Source: Callaeas wilsoni (taxonomy: Eukaryota; Chordata; Aves; Passeriformes; Callaeidae). From it: DNA of 64,000 bases. Positions within the stretch are counted from its first letter, which is position 1, and each line of letters starts with the position of its first letter. A program made the position numbers and the translations under genes. The stretch lies in NCBI GenBank assembly GCA_013398955.1, contig VWPU01004219.1, positions 39,048-103,047 on the forward strand, given 5' to 3'. Positions 42,542 to 64,000 of this stretch are shown here, piece after piece. The notes beneath the pieces are model-generated. The model saw only the letters and a program-made list of their open reading frames with translations, searched no databases and was not told where the DNA came from.

Positions 42542-45500
42542 TCAGTTGCTGCAGCACTGGCTTCTGCTCGGCTGGCTGCTCTCCTGAAGGTCCACCACCC
42601 GATTCCTGCCTGGGCCACCAGGAGCATTCTGGGGTTCATTTTTTGGCAGTTTCTTGGCTAGAAAGAAACAGGACGTTAGCAGGGTCCTCTAGAGAGGCCA
42701 ACCTCCTCCCACTGCACACCCCAGGCTGGGTTCGGCCTGCTCCAGCCAGAGCCCTCACCGCCAACACAGTTTGGGACAGGACACTGCCAGCAGCACTGCA
42801 TGGCAAACCAACCCATCCTCAGCTCTGGCTGGCATCAGACCTGCTCCTATCTCCGTGACCACCCCAGACACAGGGAGACAGAACCAGCTTTGCAAGGCTA
42901 AGGGGCCACACGCTCAGGGAATGACCAGTCACAGCACTGTGGCAAACTGGACACCTGCCTCAGTAAGAGCCACGAGCCCTGGCTGATACAGGACCCCACT
43001 GGGCTGCAGTGCTGGTGCTCAGAGCTACCCCAGCCCTACACACTGGCCGTACCTATTGCCATGAAGATTTCATTCACATTCATTGCTGTCTTCGCCGACG
43101 TCTCCATGAACAGCAAGCTGTTGTCATCTGCATATGTTTGTGCATCCTACAAACAATCACAGCAGAGTGCTAAAGGCACCCTGCCAGGAGGCCCGAGCAG
43201 ACTTCATGCCCTTCACTTGTCAACACATTACCTACTCGAGAAATGCTAGGTCCCACCTTGGGCCAGAAATTCCCTCCCCTGTCCCTGTACCCACGTGGCC
43301 CAGACAACCCAGGGACATGCTCCACCAGCAGCCCTGCACGGCCAGTGTCCCACACTGAGCTGGGGCACAGCCTGACTGAGCCACATGCACACACAGCGCC
43401 TGGGAGTTGGGTCAGCTGGGAGTGTGTCACCCGTTGCAAGGGCACCACAAGCAATCCTGTGAGAGGGCTGGGTAAGAACCTCTCCTGAGCGCTTGCCTCA
43501 GATGAGGTAAGAGCTGTGAAGAGCAGAAAACAAGCTGGGAATGATTCCTCATGTGTCTCATACCCAGAAGATGCTGTTTCACACCCTGCAGACATCCCCA
43601 CATGAATAAGGCAGCAAAGGAGACTGAGGACAGGAACCTGTGCTCTGTGGGCCTCCTCCTCCACATTCACCAGGACTTTCACCAGCCAGGGCCGCATGTG
43701 CTATGACAGAAGTAAGGGAAGGGCAGGGCACAGACCCTGCTCAGTGGCATCCTGCAGTCCTCAGCCACAAAACCTCACTTTCACTCTCCCTCAAAGCATA
43801 TTTTACACAGCCACCATCTCCCTCACTTAAGCAAAAAGATGCTTTCCTGACCTGCTTGGGTAACAAATTCTCTGGATTCCCACTCACCTGGAAGTCCACA
43901 GCTCTCTTGGTAGCAAGGTCTGCCTTGTTTCCTGCTAGTGCAATTACAATATTGGGGCTAGCCTGCCTCTGCAACTCTTTCACCCAGTTCTTGGCTCGTA
44001 CAAATGTGTCCTGGAAGCAAACAGGAGGCAGCAGTCAGGAAGGGCAGCCATGTAGGAATCCACAGGGCAGATATGATTAGAACAAGGCTTTCCTGTGAGA
44101 AGCGTTCTGCCTCTGCAGCACTTGGCAGCAGGATCCTTTATCAGCTCACAGCCCTGGCCAGAGCTGAGGAAGAGGCCCCGAGCAGTTTTCAAGATCTTGG
44201 CACCCACAGCCAGGTACCTGCAGGGCTCGGACCCGGACAGGCTCCCAGGGCACCGGGAGCCTCCTGGCATCCCCCCAGCCCTGCCCCACTCACTGTGTTG
44301 GTGATGTCGTAGACCACGATGGCTGCCTGAGCCCCCCGGTAGTACATGGGAGCCAGGCTGTGGTATCGCTCCTGCCCCGCCGTGTCCCAGATCTCAAACT
44401 TCACCGTTGTGTCATCCAGACACACTGTCTGTGTTAGGAAGGCAGCTGCAAGAGAAGGGGGTTTGCCTCAGCTCCAGCAGGACAGGGCCCAGAGCCAGCG
44501 AAGGAGCTCGGAGCGGCTCTGCTGCCACATGGGAGCGAGCTGAGCCCTGGAGAGGCCAGTGCCACTCGCTGTGGCAGCTGCAGCTCTGCTGTGTCACACT
44601 CCCTGCTCACAGAAACCAACAACCACCACACAGTGGCAGGAAGGTGGCCCAGAGGGCCCAGGCAGCAGCTGGCCCCTGGAGCATCCACACTGCCAGAGCC
44701 TCCCAGCAGCCCCCACCAGGGATATCACAGTCTAGTTGTGGCACCACCAAGATCAGACCTTGGGAGCACCAGTAACAGCACCAAACTCAGCCCAGCTACA
44801 CCACACTCCCCAGTTTAGTAACTGGTTGTTTTCTTGTCCCACTGAGTCTAACACCACGTGTTACACCCAGGACAAAGGCAGCAGCCTCGGACACAGACTG
44901 AGGCAGAGCACAGCCTTCCACAGAGCAGCACTAGGCCCTGCTTGCCAGTAAGTCACACTTACAGCTGTGCTTACTCCCTGCACAGGTACAGAGGGACAAC
45001 TCGAGCCTTTTCTCAGAACACCCCCCGGCATTGCTGCTCAGGGATCCACGTGCCAACCAGCCTTTGGTTGACTGGTGACATCGTGCTAATGACTTCAAGC
45101 TAAAAAACCTACCAGACCTGAAAGCACTGTGAAAATTGTTAACAGTACCAGGCTAGAAACAACCCCAAAATCCCAGGTCACAGTCTGAAAAGATAATTAA
45201 GAGCTATAAACCAAGCTGAAGGCCTCAGTTCTAATTAGAAGCTGGAGCTGAGGCACTGGAAATGAAGCCTCAGAGGCAGAATGCAGGTTGCCATAGCGTT
45301 ATTCTCTGCTGTGTCGATCATCACACCAACAAACAAATTGTGAACCAAGAGTTACAGCATTAACTGTTTGGCTCTATTTATAGCAAAAATCCCAGACCAG
45401 ACCAAAATAGCCAGTCTTGCTTCTGACACCCCAGACTGCCCCAGCAAGGTCAGCACCTCCCGGCCACAGGCATCTGGAGCTGGCACTCACCTCCAATCGT

Positions 45501-45656
45501 GCTCTCCTGGTACTCGTGGAACTGCCCCTTCACAAAGCGCAGGACCAGGCTGGACTTCCCTACCGCTGACTCGCCCAAGAGAACAAGTTTAAACTGGCAG
45601 ATTTTGTTCCCAGCAGCTGGTCCATTCGGTCGGGCAGCTCCACCTCGACCTGCCAT
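42542..45656 (-). CDS. RAB5C, early-endosome small GTPase
   Basis: Rab GTPase controlling early-endosome tethering and fusion. Five coding exons give 216 residues, the human length: 45491-45656, 44294-44445, 43888-44010, 43053-43146, 42542-42657. The N terminus [18 protein letters not shown] matches RAB5C as I recall it and separates it from RAB5A and RAB5B. The P-loop GESAVGKS is at 28-35, switch II WDTAGQE includes Gln80, and NKAD and SAK bind guanine. The C-terminal CCSN carries the two prenylated cysteines. An acceptor ends at 45663, so the ATG exon begins with six untranslated bases. A noncoding first exon near 53.8 kb and an 8.1 kb first intron are inferred. Every key residue is present. 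Confidence 0.98.
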
Positions 45657-45662
45657 TGTGGT

Positions 45663-48600
45663 CTAAGTGCAGGAGTGCCAAGAGTTAAGGATGCTGCAGG
45701 TTCTGCACTGGGATCCACCTGTAGGCAGGTTGCAACTGGAAGAGGAGGTCAGAGTTAGTGGCACGCTCAGGGACCAGCTGTACCAGTTCTAGAGGGTGGT
45801 TTGATCTGCAGCCACCATCAGCACAGACTGGTGGTAGTTCCTTCCCACACTGGAAAGTTATCGGCTGTGAGCACCACAGAGCAGTTCCTGCCAGGCAGCA
45901 GCCCCTGCAGCAGGATCTCAGTCTGCAGAGCCTCCTTGGAAAAGAGGTAATGGTAATACAAGCTCTCCTCCCCACCAGTGGGCCCTCCAGCACTTCCACC
46001 ACGTATGGATGTTGCACACACCTTGCCGGGGTGAGGCAGGCAAGGAGCACCCAGCACACAACTGGTGTTATTAGAGCTTTCTCTATTCAAACAGCAATTA
46101 CTCAGTTCACAGAGGTAACTGAGGTGACTGAGGTTGACCTTTAGCTCCTTCCTCCTTTCCTCAGTTCACAAGGAAGCAACTTCAGACTATCAATGCTATC
46201 CAGAGCCATCCCAGTGCCACACCAGCAGGAGGCAGCTCTGCAGGCCATGAGGCATTTGGACAAAAGGAGTTTCTAGAGCTGTCTGTTTGTCCCAAGGAAC
46301 TTACAGCCACAACATTCTGCACCTCCCAGGGGGCCCAAGGATGGCCCTGAAGCCAGGCAGGTGGGCTGCTACAGGGGGAGGTGCCCACCTCAGAAAGGCA
46401 CCTGACAGCAGCTGCTCTCTGGGCACAGGCTGTCCCCTCAGAAGCTGACAGCAGCTCCCCCTCCCATCCCTGCTGCATGCCAGGAATCACCACCCAACCC
46501 GATGCTTCCCACACCCATCCCACTGCCTTAACACCCTTATCCCACAGCATTCCAGGTCATCAGGCCACTGGCCATGCTCCTCACGTGGATTGTTCAAATC
46601 TGGCATGAACAGACAGCATCCCCTGGGATCGGCACTGCCAACCACTCCCCAGCACCAACCTCCAGAGTGGTGCAGAAGCACAAAATCATGGCAGGAACAG
46701 CAGGACGAGCTGATTTGCATCCAGAGTTACCCACAAGTGAATCCCAGGGCCTCCCTAAGCAGTAAGCTCTGCTGCCTGCAGAGAACAGGAATGCTTTCCA
46801 AGTACACAGTTACAGATTTAGGCACATTTCCTGTACCCTTCACAACTCCCACTTCCCTGTGGATGATAAATGCTACAGCTGATTGCATCTGCTCTGGATC
46901 ATCACTTTCCCTTCTATTCTCCTATCACAGGATGTTTGTTGAAAGAAAATGCCCCAAAAGTCAAGTTCTCCTTGTTCTGAGAGTACCCCCAAAGAAACTC
47001 TGTGTACATCCTGCATTTTCCCAGCAAATATTAGATATCCATGAATAAGAAGTTTAAAGCAGGTTGAATTGGAGCAGAGTGTCCTGTGAACAAGGCTCAA
47101 GCCTACTCAGCAGAGAGTTTCAAATAGCTGCTTTCCAGGGCAAGGCCTGTCCAGCTGTGACTGCTTGAGGTTATTTTTACTATGCCTCAAGTTTAAACAA
47201 TCCCACAGTTTGATAGGGAACCTCCAGCCATTTCAGAGCTACTCTGGAGCCCGTGAGTGCCAGTAGCTGGAGAAACTCGTCAGCTTTCAAAACACAAAGC
47301 ACTTGAACATATGCTGACCTAGACACATCTCACCTCAAATTGCTCTGACCAGGAGGCAGTCAGACACCGGTATCAGTCACCGGAGCTGGCAGGTAGGACA
47401 GAAACCGAGGAGTAAAAGTTCTGAGTGCTGGGGGATGTTTCAGGAGCCAGAGCTGTGAAGCCATTGATCTGAGTCCAGTCTTGGGTTAAGCAGTGAAGAT
47501 ACTGTAATTCAGAACTGGGTCCTTGCAAGTAGCACTGTCAGAACCCCTCCTCCCTCTTCCGAGGAAGGGCAAACACTGTTTGACAGGATGAGGAAGCTTG
47601 ATATGAAGCAAACCAACAACTGGATTTGCTGGACGGTGAAGGAGCAGCATCTGTTGGTCTGGCCAGGAGCAGCTTGGTCACCACCAGGTTCAAGAGGCTC
47701 AGCAGCAGCTCTGCATCTCTACCAGCCTGAAGAGACTTCCACCTTTTAGAGTTTCCCCTCTAAAGAGAGTTTGCAAGGGAACAGCTTTGGTTTAACCTTG
47801 TATTTATAACTCCCTGGGCAGTCTATCAGCTCCACTGCTGCTCCAGACCAACATTCGGCACATTAAACACTGTGTGAATCACAGTGTCTCTGAGTTATGG
47901 CCTCCTGAAATCTGATAGCGGTGATTCCCAGAGCAAAACAAGGAAATGAGCTTGTTGACATCCTCAAATCTTAGCCTGACCTATATTTCACAGATCTTGA
48001 TGCATTTTGCCATCTGGTTGTGCTACATGAACTCCAACAGAATTAGGTGAGCATGTCTATGTCGAGCTCATCGTGGACAGCCACTGGTCAGTGCAGGCAG
48101 GGCAGCAGCCAGAGCCTTGACTGCTCCAGTTATGGAGAACAGGATCATCATCTAAGGGTGGTGGTTTGAAGTTTGGATGCAAGATTATATGACTTCACGT
48201 TCACATGAGAAGTTGCCATATCTTTCAGATGTTTGAGTGGAATTTACAGACCCTAACTGGTCACTGATGGCCTCGGGCTAAGGACACATCCGAGACCGGC
48301 GTGACCAGCTGGTGGTCACAGGAGGAAGCAAATAACTGAGGGAAGTGCCCACCACTGCTGCAGACAGCCAGTGCGCTCCGTGGCACGACAGGCGCTTTCT
48401 GCCTTGCCAACATGTTTGAGGATTCCAGTCAGACAGAACTCAGCTCTGCAGACGGAGCAGGCGGCTGAACTACACAGCCCGAAGCTGTGCTACATCAGCC
48501 TACACCCACCAGTGGACACCGACTTGAGGAACGGGGACTGCGTCCTGCTGTGTGAAGCCCTTTCTGGTGCTTGGGGAGCTGTTCATCCCCCCACCTCTTC

Positions 48601-51600
48601 CAGCAGAGAACTGAGCATTCACCCCTCCCTGCTCCCCACGAGAACTCCGGCACTGACACTCGAGCCAGGGGTCAGGCAGACCAAAATATCCACAGCGATA
48701 CCACACAGCCAAGGGAAAGCAGCTGAAGTCCCAGCTTGTCCTAGCTTGCCATGCTAATTCAAGCCATCAAGGCCATGAAAAGGAAGGGCATGGTGGGGTA
48801 CTCGTGTAATCAAGATTAACAAGCATTAATTTTCCTACTAGTTTCTTTCAACTAGTGAAACCCAGCACTTGGGCGATCACAAGACCCATGAAAAGGCTCG
48901 TGCTGGTTTGTTTACCTGCTCTACCCTCCTCCTGCTCACTGAAGCACACACAGGAGCTCTGCATCCCACAGCAAAAGCACTGATTTTTTTATTGTAAACT
49001 CTTAACATAGTCTCTTGTTTGCTTTAAGATCAAAGTCAAGTACCAATTCCTGATGCTGTCCCACAAGTGAGAGCTCCAGGTCTATCACTTCTGCAGTTTG
49101 TGCTCCTCCAACCCCTCCCCTGCCTGCCAGGGTTTGCTGGAGGGGGCTGTACACAACCAGGACTATTAAATTAAAGAATCTGAGTGCCCTGAATGAGAAA
49201 GCACATGCCATGGCTGCTGCACTCCCTGCCTGCCCAACTGCAAGGCCATTCTCCAGAGCTCTCACGATGCTGGGGAATAGCACCAGAGCCCATTTCAAAC
49301 AAACCCACCCAGGACAAGAACCCAAATCTCCACAGGGGAATTAGTCAGATCCCCATGTTAACCCCTGCAGGAGATCCCGCTGCAGGAAACTGCTCATTTA
49401 AGGTGTCAGAAGTTAGAGAATCTGATATTTTTGCCCTGTGTTCACCCAGAAGCACAGACTACTCTGAAAGTTGAGGATATTTAGAAACCCAATCCTGAAG
49501 ACTCTGGTTACCCAAAGGACTGCTGCTGCTCTCAGCTATGCAAGGAGTTGCTTCACTGGGGATTTGTTGGCTTAGAACCAAAATACTCAAGACAAAAGCC
49601 CCAGTGAAGTATTTATCTTGTTAAATAGCTGACAGCATTACAAGAATTCCTTGGCAAAGGAAGCCCTGAAGTTACCCAGAGGTTTTGCTTCACCTCACAC
49701 TGCACGGGCAGCTGGCCCGCGCTGCTCTGCTCTCCCCAGGGCTGCAGAGTCAGCTTCAGGACATGGAGTCAGGAGCAAATTCCATGAGCAGGACCAGCAG
49801 AAAGTCTGGGTCCCACCAGAGCCACACACAGACCACACTAGCCCAGGCTAGCACAGCATGGAATGTCAACCTAATATTCCAACTCATCAATATGATTAAT
49901 AAGAACAAACTTCCAGAGCCGGACTGCAGGAGGGTCCAGGCTGCAGAGAATGGAGGAACAGACCCAGCTGTTACAGAGGAGATGAACCAGGAAGCAGACT
50001 CAACCTACAGACCTCAGTCCCATCAAGTCTGATGAGTTTCCATACACTACCTTTCCACAGACAATACTCCACCTTCCTACCTTTTCCCTCCCCAAAGAAT
50101 GAGCCCTCAGTGTCCTGATCAGCAAGGACACAGTCTGGAGCTCAGGAACTGCTCTGAACTGGGCCACTCTCCACTGCAGCTGGCACGAGCTGCACTACAG
50201 CCCTAAAGTGCAGATTCACAGACCCAAATCAGCTTGGACAGCAGTTTCAGCAGCCTCCTATGGCTGTGACTAACTTACGATAGTGTAACAACTTCTCTGT
50301 GCAGTCCCATGTCCAAGACTCACAAAGACTCAGACATGCTCATTTTAATTTAGAGGTAAATAGGATTTCCATTCCAAAGCTGAACTACTCATTCAGCTAT
50401 AGCCCTGAACAAGTCTAGGAGACCCTGCAGTACCAGCTCCTTCTCATGCTGTTGATACACACATCTGTTTCCTGACATTTGCACATCCATGGCCTCTGGA
50501 GCAGCCCCAGCAGCCAGCTGTTTTCCAAAGCAGCTTTTCCAAAACAACTCTATCCCCAGAGATTTCAAGGCCACTACCCTGCTGTTACAACCCCTGCGGC
50601 ACAGACTTCTGTGGAGGAGTTTTACATCACCTTCACCTCCCATTAGCTCGAGGGAGCAAAGCCTCCACATTCCCTGTCCCACTGTAGCTCCCTCTTGGAG
50701 CCCTCACCCACTTTTAGTTTATCCTTGGCACAGCAAGGCTGGAGGAGCAACTCATGGATGGAGCCTGGACTGACTCAAATGGAACACAAGTATCAAGGTT
50801 TTAATTCTTCAGACAAGGTTGTTTAACTCCTGTCCCTGACACTGACCCCTGTTCAGATGCCCTCAACGGACACAGCTTCACTTTGACCAGACACTCAGCA
50901 ACACATGCCTTGGACAGGCACCCACTACTCAGTCAGCAAGAAGGCAACATCAGCAATGCAAAGCAGCAAACTGCCACCTGCACTGCAAAGAATCTGTGAC
51001 CTTCAGAATATCTTTCCCAGACTGCACAAAGATCTCCTGCCTCAAGCAGCTCCTTATTTGGAGCGCTACCAAACCAAAGCAAACATGAAAACCAGTGTTT
51101 TCTTATCTGTTTATGCAGAATTGCTCCAGCAGCTCATTCCTGTGCTCCAGGGGAGGAGAGCGTTCCCCCCAGAACTCAGATGAATTTTATACCTCTCCAA
51201 TACTGTCACATCCAGGAAGGTTCCCTGTTTCTGGCCAGTGTCTGGAGAGTTTTCAATGTTATTCCGACAACTTCTCAGCACTTGCATAAGAGGCTGCAAA
51301 CTTCATACCCCAAGGGAAGAAAACAGCTGACTCCAACATTTCTACATTCTCTCCTCTTTTAAGTCTGCTGACAGGAATACTCTGGGCTACACCCACTTCA
51401 TTAGAAGCGTTCCCATTTCATTTCCTGTGTCTGAAAGCACTTGGCATTCCTTCCCCCTCCCTCTTCAGGGAGATGCCATGACCACCATCCACTAACTGTG
51501 CAGCAGCTGAAGAAGTTTGGATCCACAGCTAACGACTGGCAGGGCCTGGAGCAGCCCTCGAGCTGATCCCTTTTGAGACGCAGAAGGGCTTTGCTGTGAT

Positions 51601-53762
51601 GGAGATAATCCCACGTCTCAGCACAACAATCAGGTTTGGCCAAGCACACACACATCACCAGACAGCTCCTTTACACACTGCCCAACCCATCACTGGTTTC
51701 ACAGGAAAGCAAAGCCTACTCTACTAATGCAAAACTAGATAAATGTTTTACCTTACTATATTCATATCCACACACCAAGCCAGCCTTTCCCTCATGCTCT
51801 CCAGTAACTCAAACCCTCTCCAGGAGTCCATCTCACCTCACCCGGCTTGTTCCATCACCTGAAGAGGCAACAGCACCTACTTACAGAGCCTACAGGGACC
51901 CCCCACTGCCTGCACAACCTGCAACCAAATGTCACCTAAATCAGCCATAGCATCTTCGGAGGGAAGGTCTCCCCAGAAGCAGATTCTTGCTCTGCAGGTA
52001 TTAACTGTTCCAGCAAACTATTGTCATGAGGGATCTGAGGTGATTTCAATGCTGGGACCCAGGTATGACGCCAAACATTCCTGTCCTTGACCTCCCAGAG
52101 CCAGCCAGGCTCGTGCTTTACCCGCTCGCCTCACTCCAAGAATGCATCAAGATCAACATTGCCTTGTAGCTGCCTGTGGGTACTATCCTGAATTCTTAGC
52201 CCTTTTCAGACATGGTTCTTTCACCTTATTATCCAGGTGAGCTGAAAGGAAATGCAAAACACTTTCAGAGTCAAGACAGTAGTGGACATTAGTGGGATAT
52301 TTCCAGGAAGTTCACTCGGACTGCATGGCATGTCAAGACAACTGGACTGAGTTTGCCTTTTTGGCCCCAGCCAAGGCTCAGAGCCGGCTCAGGAGCCCCA
52401 GCAGAGCACAGCCCCAATGTCAGGCTGTAAACAGGGCAGCTTAAGTGTGCTGACCCTCCACACAAAAAGCTAAGAATAGCAGATGCGAGTTGTTCCACAC
52501 CAGACTTAAAATAGTCCCTCGGCATATTCCCCTCCCCAGCTTCCTTACAGGATCGAAAACAGCCAAGGTCAGAGCTCCAACAGCCACACCCGAGGGCAGC
52601 AACTAAAGGTCAGCTGGGCCGGGGTCAGAGCTGGGCACAGGGCTGTGCTTGCCACAGCACCACTCACACCTCCAGCCCAGCCCCAGGAGCTCTGTCAGCA
52701 CCTGCAGCATCACCAGGAATAAGGTCTGAGGAGTTTCCCCAGGATTTAGCAGGGCAAACCTGTTGCTCACACACACCTGCACTCCTGGTGCAATCCCACC
52801 AGGATCCCACATCGATCACACTCCCGGCTCGCACATCGGGGTCTCTCCCGCTGTGACAGAGATCCAAGGACAGTTTTGCTCGAGATTTCCTTGCAGACAA
52901 GCCACAAAATGTCCTTGCAACCCGTGGGCCTTGCTCAGGGCCCTACAGCACCACGTGCTTCCCTTCAAAAGGGAAGGGGGGCACAGGGCTGTGCTTGGTA
53001 CCAGCAGCGACACAGGACAGTCTCCCCTGGAGCATGTTTGCAGCAAATCGATTCACCTCCCTCATTTCAGCAGTTCCCAGGAACCCAGCTAGGCTGCCCA
53101 GCTCCTGGAGTTTCTATTCCCACCTCAGAGGCTGTGCAACTACAACAAAATATGATCCCACCGTGATAACCCCTTCTGTCCTGGCACCACACCTTCCCCA
53201 GTCCCATTCAACTTCCAGTCAGCCACGGCTGCGAGAGACGGGAGCTGAGGCACAGCTCCCGGACAATCAATCACACGGTACCGGCTGCGGGTGCTCGTCC
53301 CTGCTGTCCCGCGAGCCGCTCTTGCTCACAGCCAGCCCGCAGGAGCCTGACCCGAGAACCCACAGCGCCGCCGGGACGCCTGCCCTAAGCCAGGCACCGT
53401 CCCCTCGGCCGCGCCGCTGCCCCGTTACCGCTCACCACGCACCGGCACCACCAGGCCGGAGCCGCCGGTGCCCCGCGGCAGCGCTGCTCCTTCGTCTCGC
53501 AAGACACGCAGGGCCCCGCTGGGCCGGCACACGGCGAGAGGGGAGGGTACCCGGCCGCCCAGACCCCCCGCCCCGCCGGCAGCGGCGCCCGTCCGGTCCA
53601 GCGCCAGCATCGCCCCGCCCGGCACAGCGGCGCCACCGAGCCCCCGCTCCACTCCCGCCACGGGCCCCCGAAGCGGCGGGAGAGATCCCGAGGAACGGGT
53701 CCGCACCCTCGGGCCGGGCCCAGCCACGTCAGGACGAAACGAGCGGCCGCGGCCCGACTCAC
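45663..53762 (-). other. RAB5C intron 1 (inferred)
   Basis: About 8.1 kb separate the acceptor in front of the RAB5C ATG from a good minus-strand donor (GCG/GTGAGT) in the upstream CpG island. The interval is single-copy-looking DNA of mixed composition and becomes CpG-rich only after about 53.2 kb. I found no exon, RNA gene or tandem repeat in it. Confidence 0.6.
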
Positions 53763-54060
53763 CGCCCGCAGCGCCGCTCCCGCCGGTGCGTCTCGTAGGC
53801 TCCGGCCCTCACTTCCGCCTTTACCCGTTCCGCTTCCGGACCCGACCACCCCTTCCGGGCACCGCTCGCCGGCCACAGGCAGACGCAACTGCCAATCATC
53901 CGCTCCCCGCCCCGCTGCCGCCCCGCCCCCTCGGGCAGCCCCGCCCCTCGGGGAGCCCCGCCCCAGTGAGCGCTGTGTGGCGTCATGGCACGCCCGCGGG
54001 GGCTGCTGGGAGTTGTGGTCCGAGGGGGCTCCCGGCGCGATCGGGCACGTGACGGACGCG
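53250..54060 (-). promoter_or_regulatory. RAB5C CpG-island promoter
   Basis: This is a dense CpG island. Three ETS-type cores (CTTCCG) lie between about 53810 and 53860, a CCAAT motif occurs near 53890, and at 54002-54020 the minus strand reads CACAACTCCCAGCA, a near-match to the ZNF143 site. These are typical of housekeeping promoters. The island ends close to the KCNH4 poly(A) signal. Confidence 0.7.
53763..53850 (-). other. RAB5C noncoding first exon (candidate)
   Basis: The exon is bounded at 53763 by the donor GTGAGT and has a 5' end guessed from a cluster of ETS-type sites. It sits in the only CpG island between RAB5C and KCNH4, in the right orientation. The precise start is unknown. 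Confidence 0.5.
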
Positions 54061-54132
54061 GTGGGGGACCCGGACGGGGCGGGGCTGCCGCGGGCAGAGA
54101 CGCAGCGCAGCCGGGGCTGGAAAAATAGAGCC

Positions 54133-54138
54133 TTTATT
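54133..54138 (-). terminator. KCNH4 poly(A) signal (AATAAA)
   Basis: TTTATT on the plus strand is AATAAA in the gene's sense, about 395 bases past the stop codon. It lies only about 300 bases from the inferred RAB5C transcription start, so the genes are tightly packed head to tail. Confidence 0.75.
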
Positions 54139-54531
54139 TGTCGGTGGTGCGGGAGGCATGGGAGAGGCGGAGCGGAACAACACGAACTACAGCCGCGGAG
54201 AGGCGGCAGCGGCCGCGACCCCCGGGCAGGCCGGAGACCGTCCCGGAGATCCCTGCGGATCCCCGCCGGATTCCCTCCGCCAGATCCCCGCCGCCCGCCG
54301 CTCCCGGCCCTGCGGGTCCCCCGGGGCTGCGCTGCCCCGCCACGTTCCACGGCTGCCGGGCCCGGCCGGGTTGTAGAAAAGGCCCCGTGGGCGAAGAGTA
54401 TAAAACCGTATCAAAATGCTTGCGAGTGTTCGGACTGCGGCGTCCCGGGGGACTCCGAGGGCAGGGCCCCCCCGGGCAGGGTTCCCCCGGGGCGGAGTCC
54501 CCCGGCGAGGCTCCCCCCGGTGCCCGCGGGG

Positions 54532-64000
<9,469 letters not shown>

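Overview
The window is vertebrate nuclear DNA, and gene order plus protein sequence point to a bird, from a gene-dense, GC-rich microchromosome. The genes match the human 17q21.2 block DHX58-KAT2A-HSPB9-RAB5C-KCNH4, which lies on chromosome 27 in chicken. I place it by remembered synteny and family sequence; no search was run. All large genes are multi-exon on the minus strand with GT-AG introns. My exon models sum to whole codons with no internal stop: DHX58 674 aa, KAT2A 799 aa, RAB5C 216 aa, KCNH4 1037 aa.

Layout. From 1 to about 25 kb I recognise no protein gene. It holds short tandem repeats, a telomere-like tract, AT-rich islands that could be conserved noncoding elements, a strong CpG island at about 13.5-14.7 kb (a possible 5' end of the neighbour expected here, ZNF385C, on the minus strand), and an 18-bp minisatellite at 24.08-24.61 kb. 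DHX58 (LGP2) occupies 25.4-29.25 kb. Two interferon-response-like elements lie in the roughly 490 bp between its ATG and the poly(A) signal of KAT2A (30.6-36.2 kb). Two intronless small heat-shock genes follow, head to head (37.28-37.89 kb minus, 38.94-39.53 kb plus). RAB5C coding exons lie at 42.5-45.7 kb, with an 8 kb first intron reaching a CpG-island promoter near 53.8 kb. KCNH4 (54.5-63.97 kb) ends just inside the right edge with its start codon and promoter island.

Function. These genes do not form one pathway. They are an innate RNA sensor, a transcriptional co-activator acetyltransferase, two stress chaperones, an early-endosome GTPase and a voltage-gated K+ channel, kept together by old synteny. 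The more interesting signals are regulatory and evolutionary: tandem ISRE-like repeats at LGP2, apparent gene conversion between the inverted heat-shock paralogues, a perfect heat-shock element at one copy but CRE-like sites and a CAG-repeat leader at the other, and a KCNH4 that reads more like KCNH8 than mammalian KCNH4.
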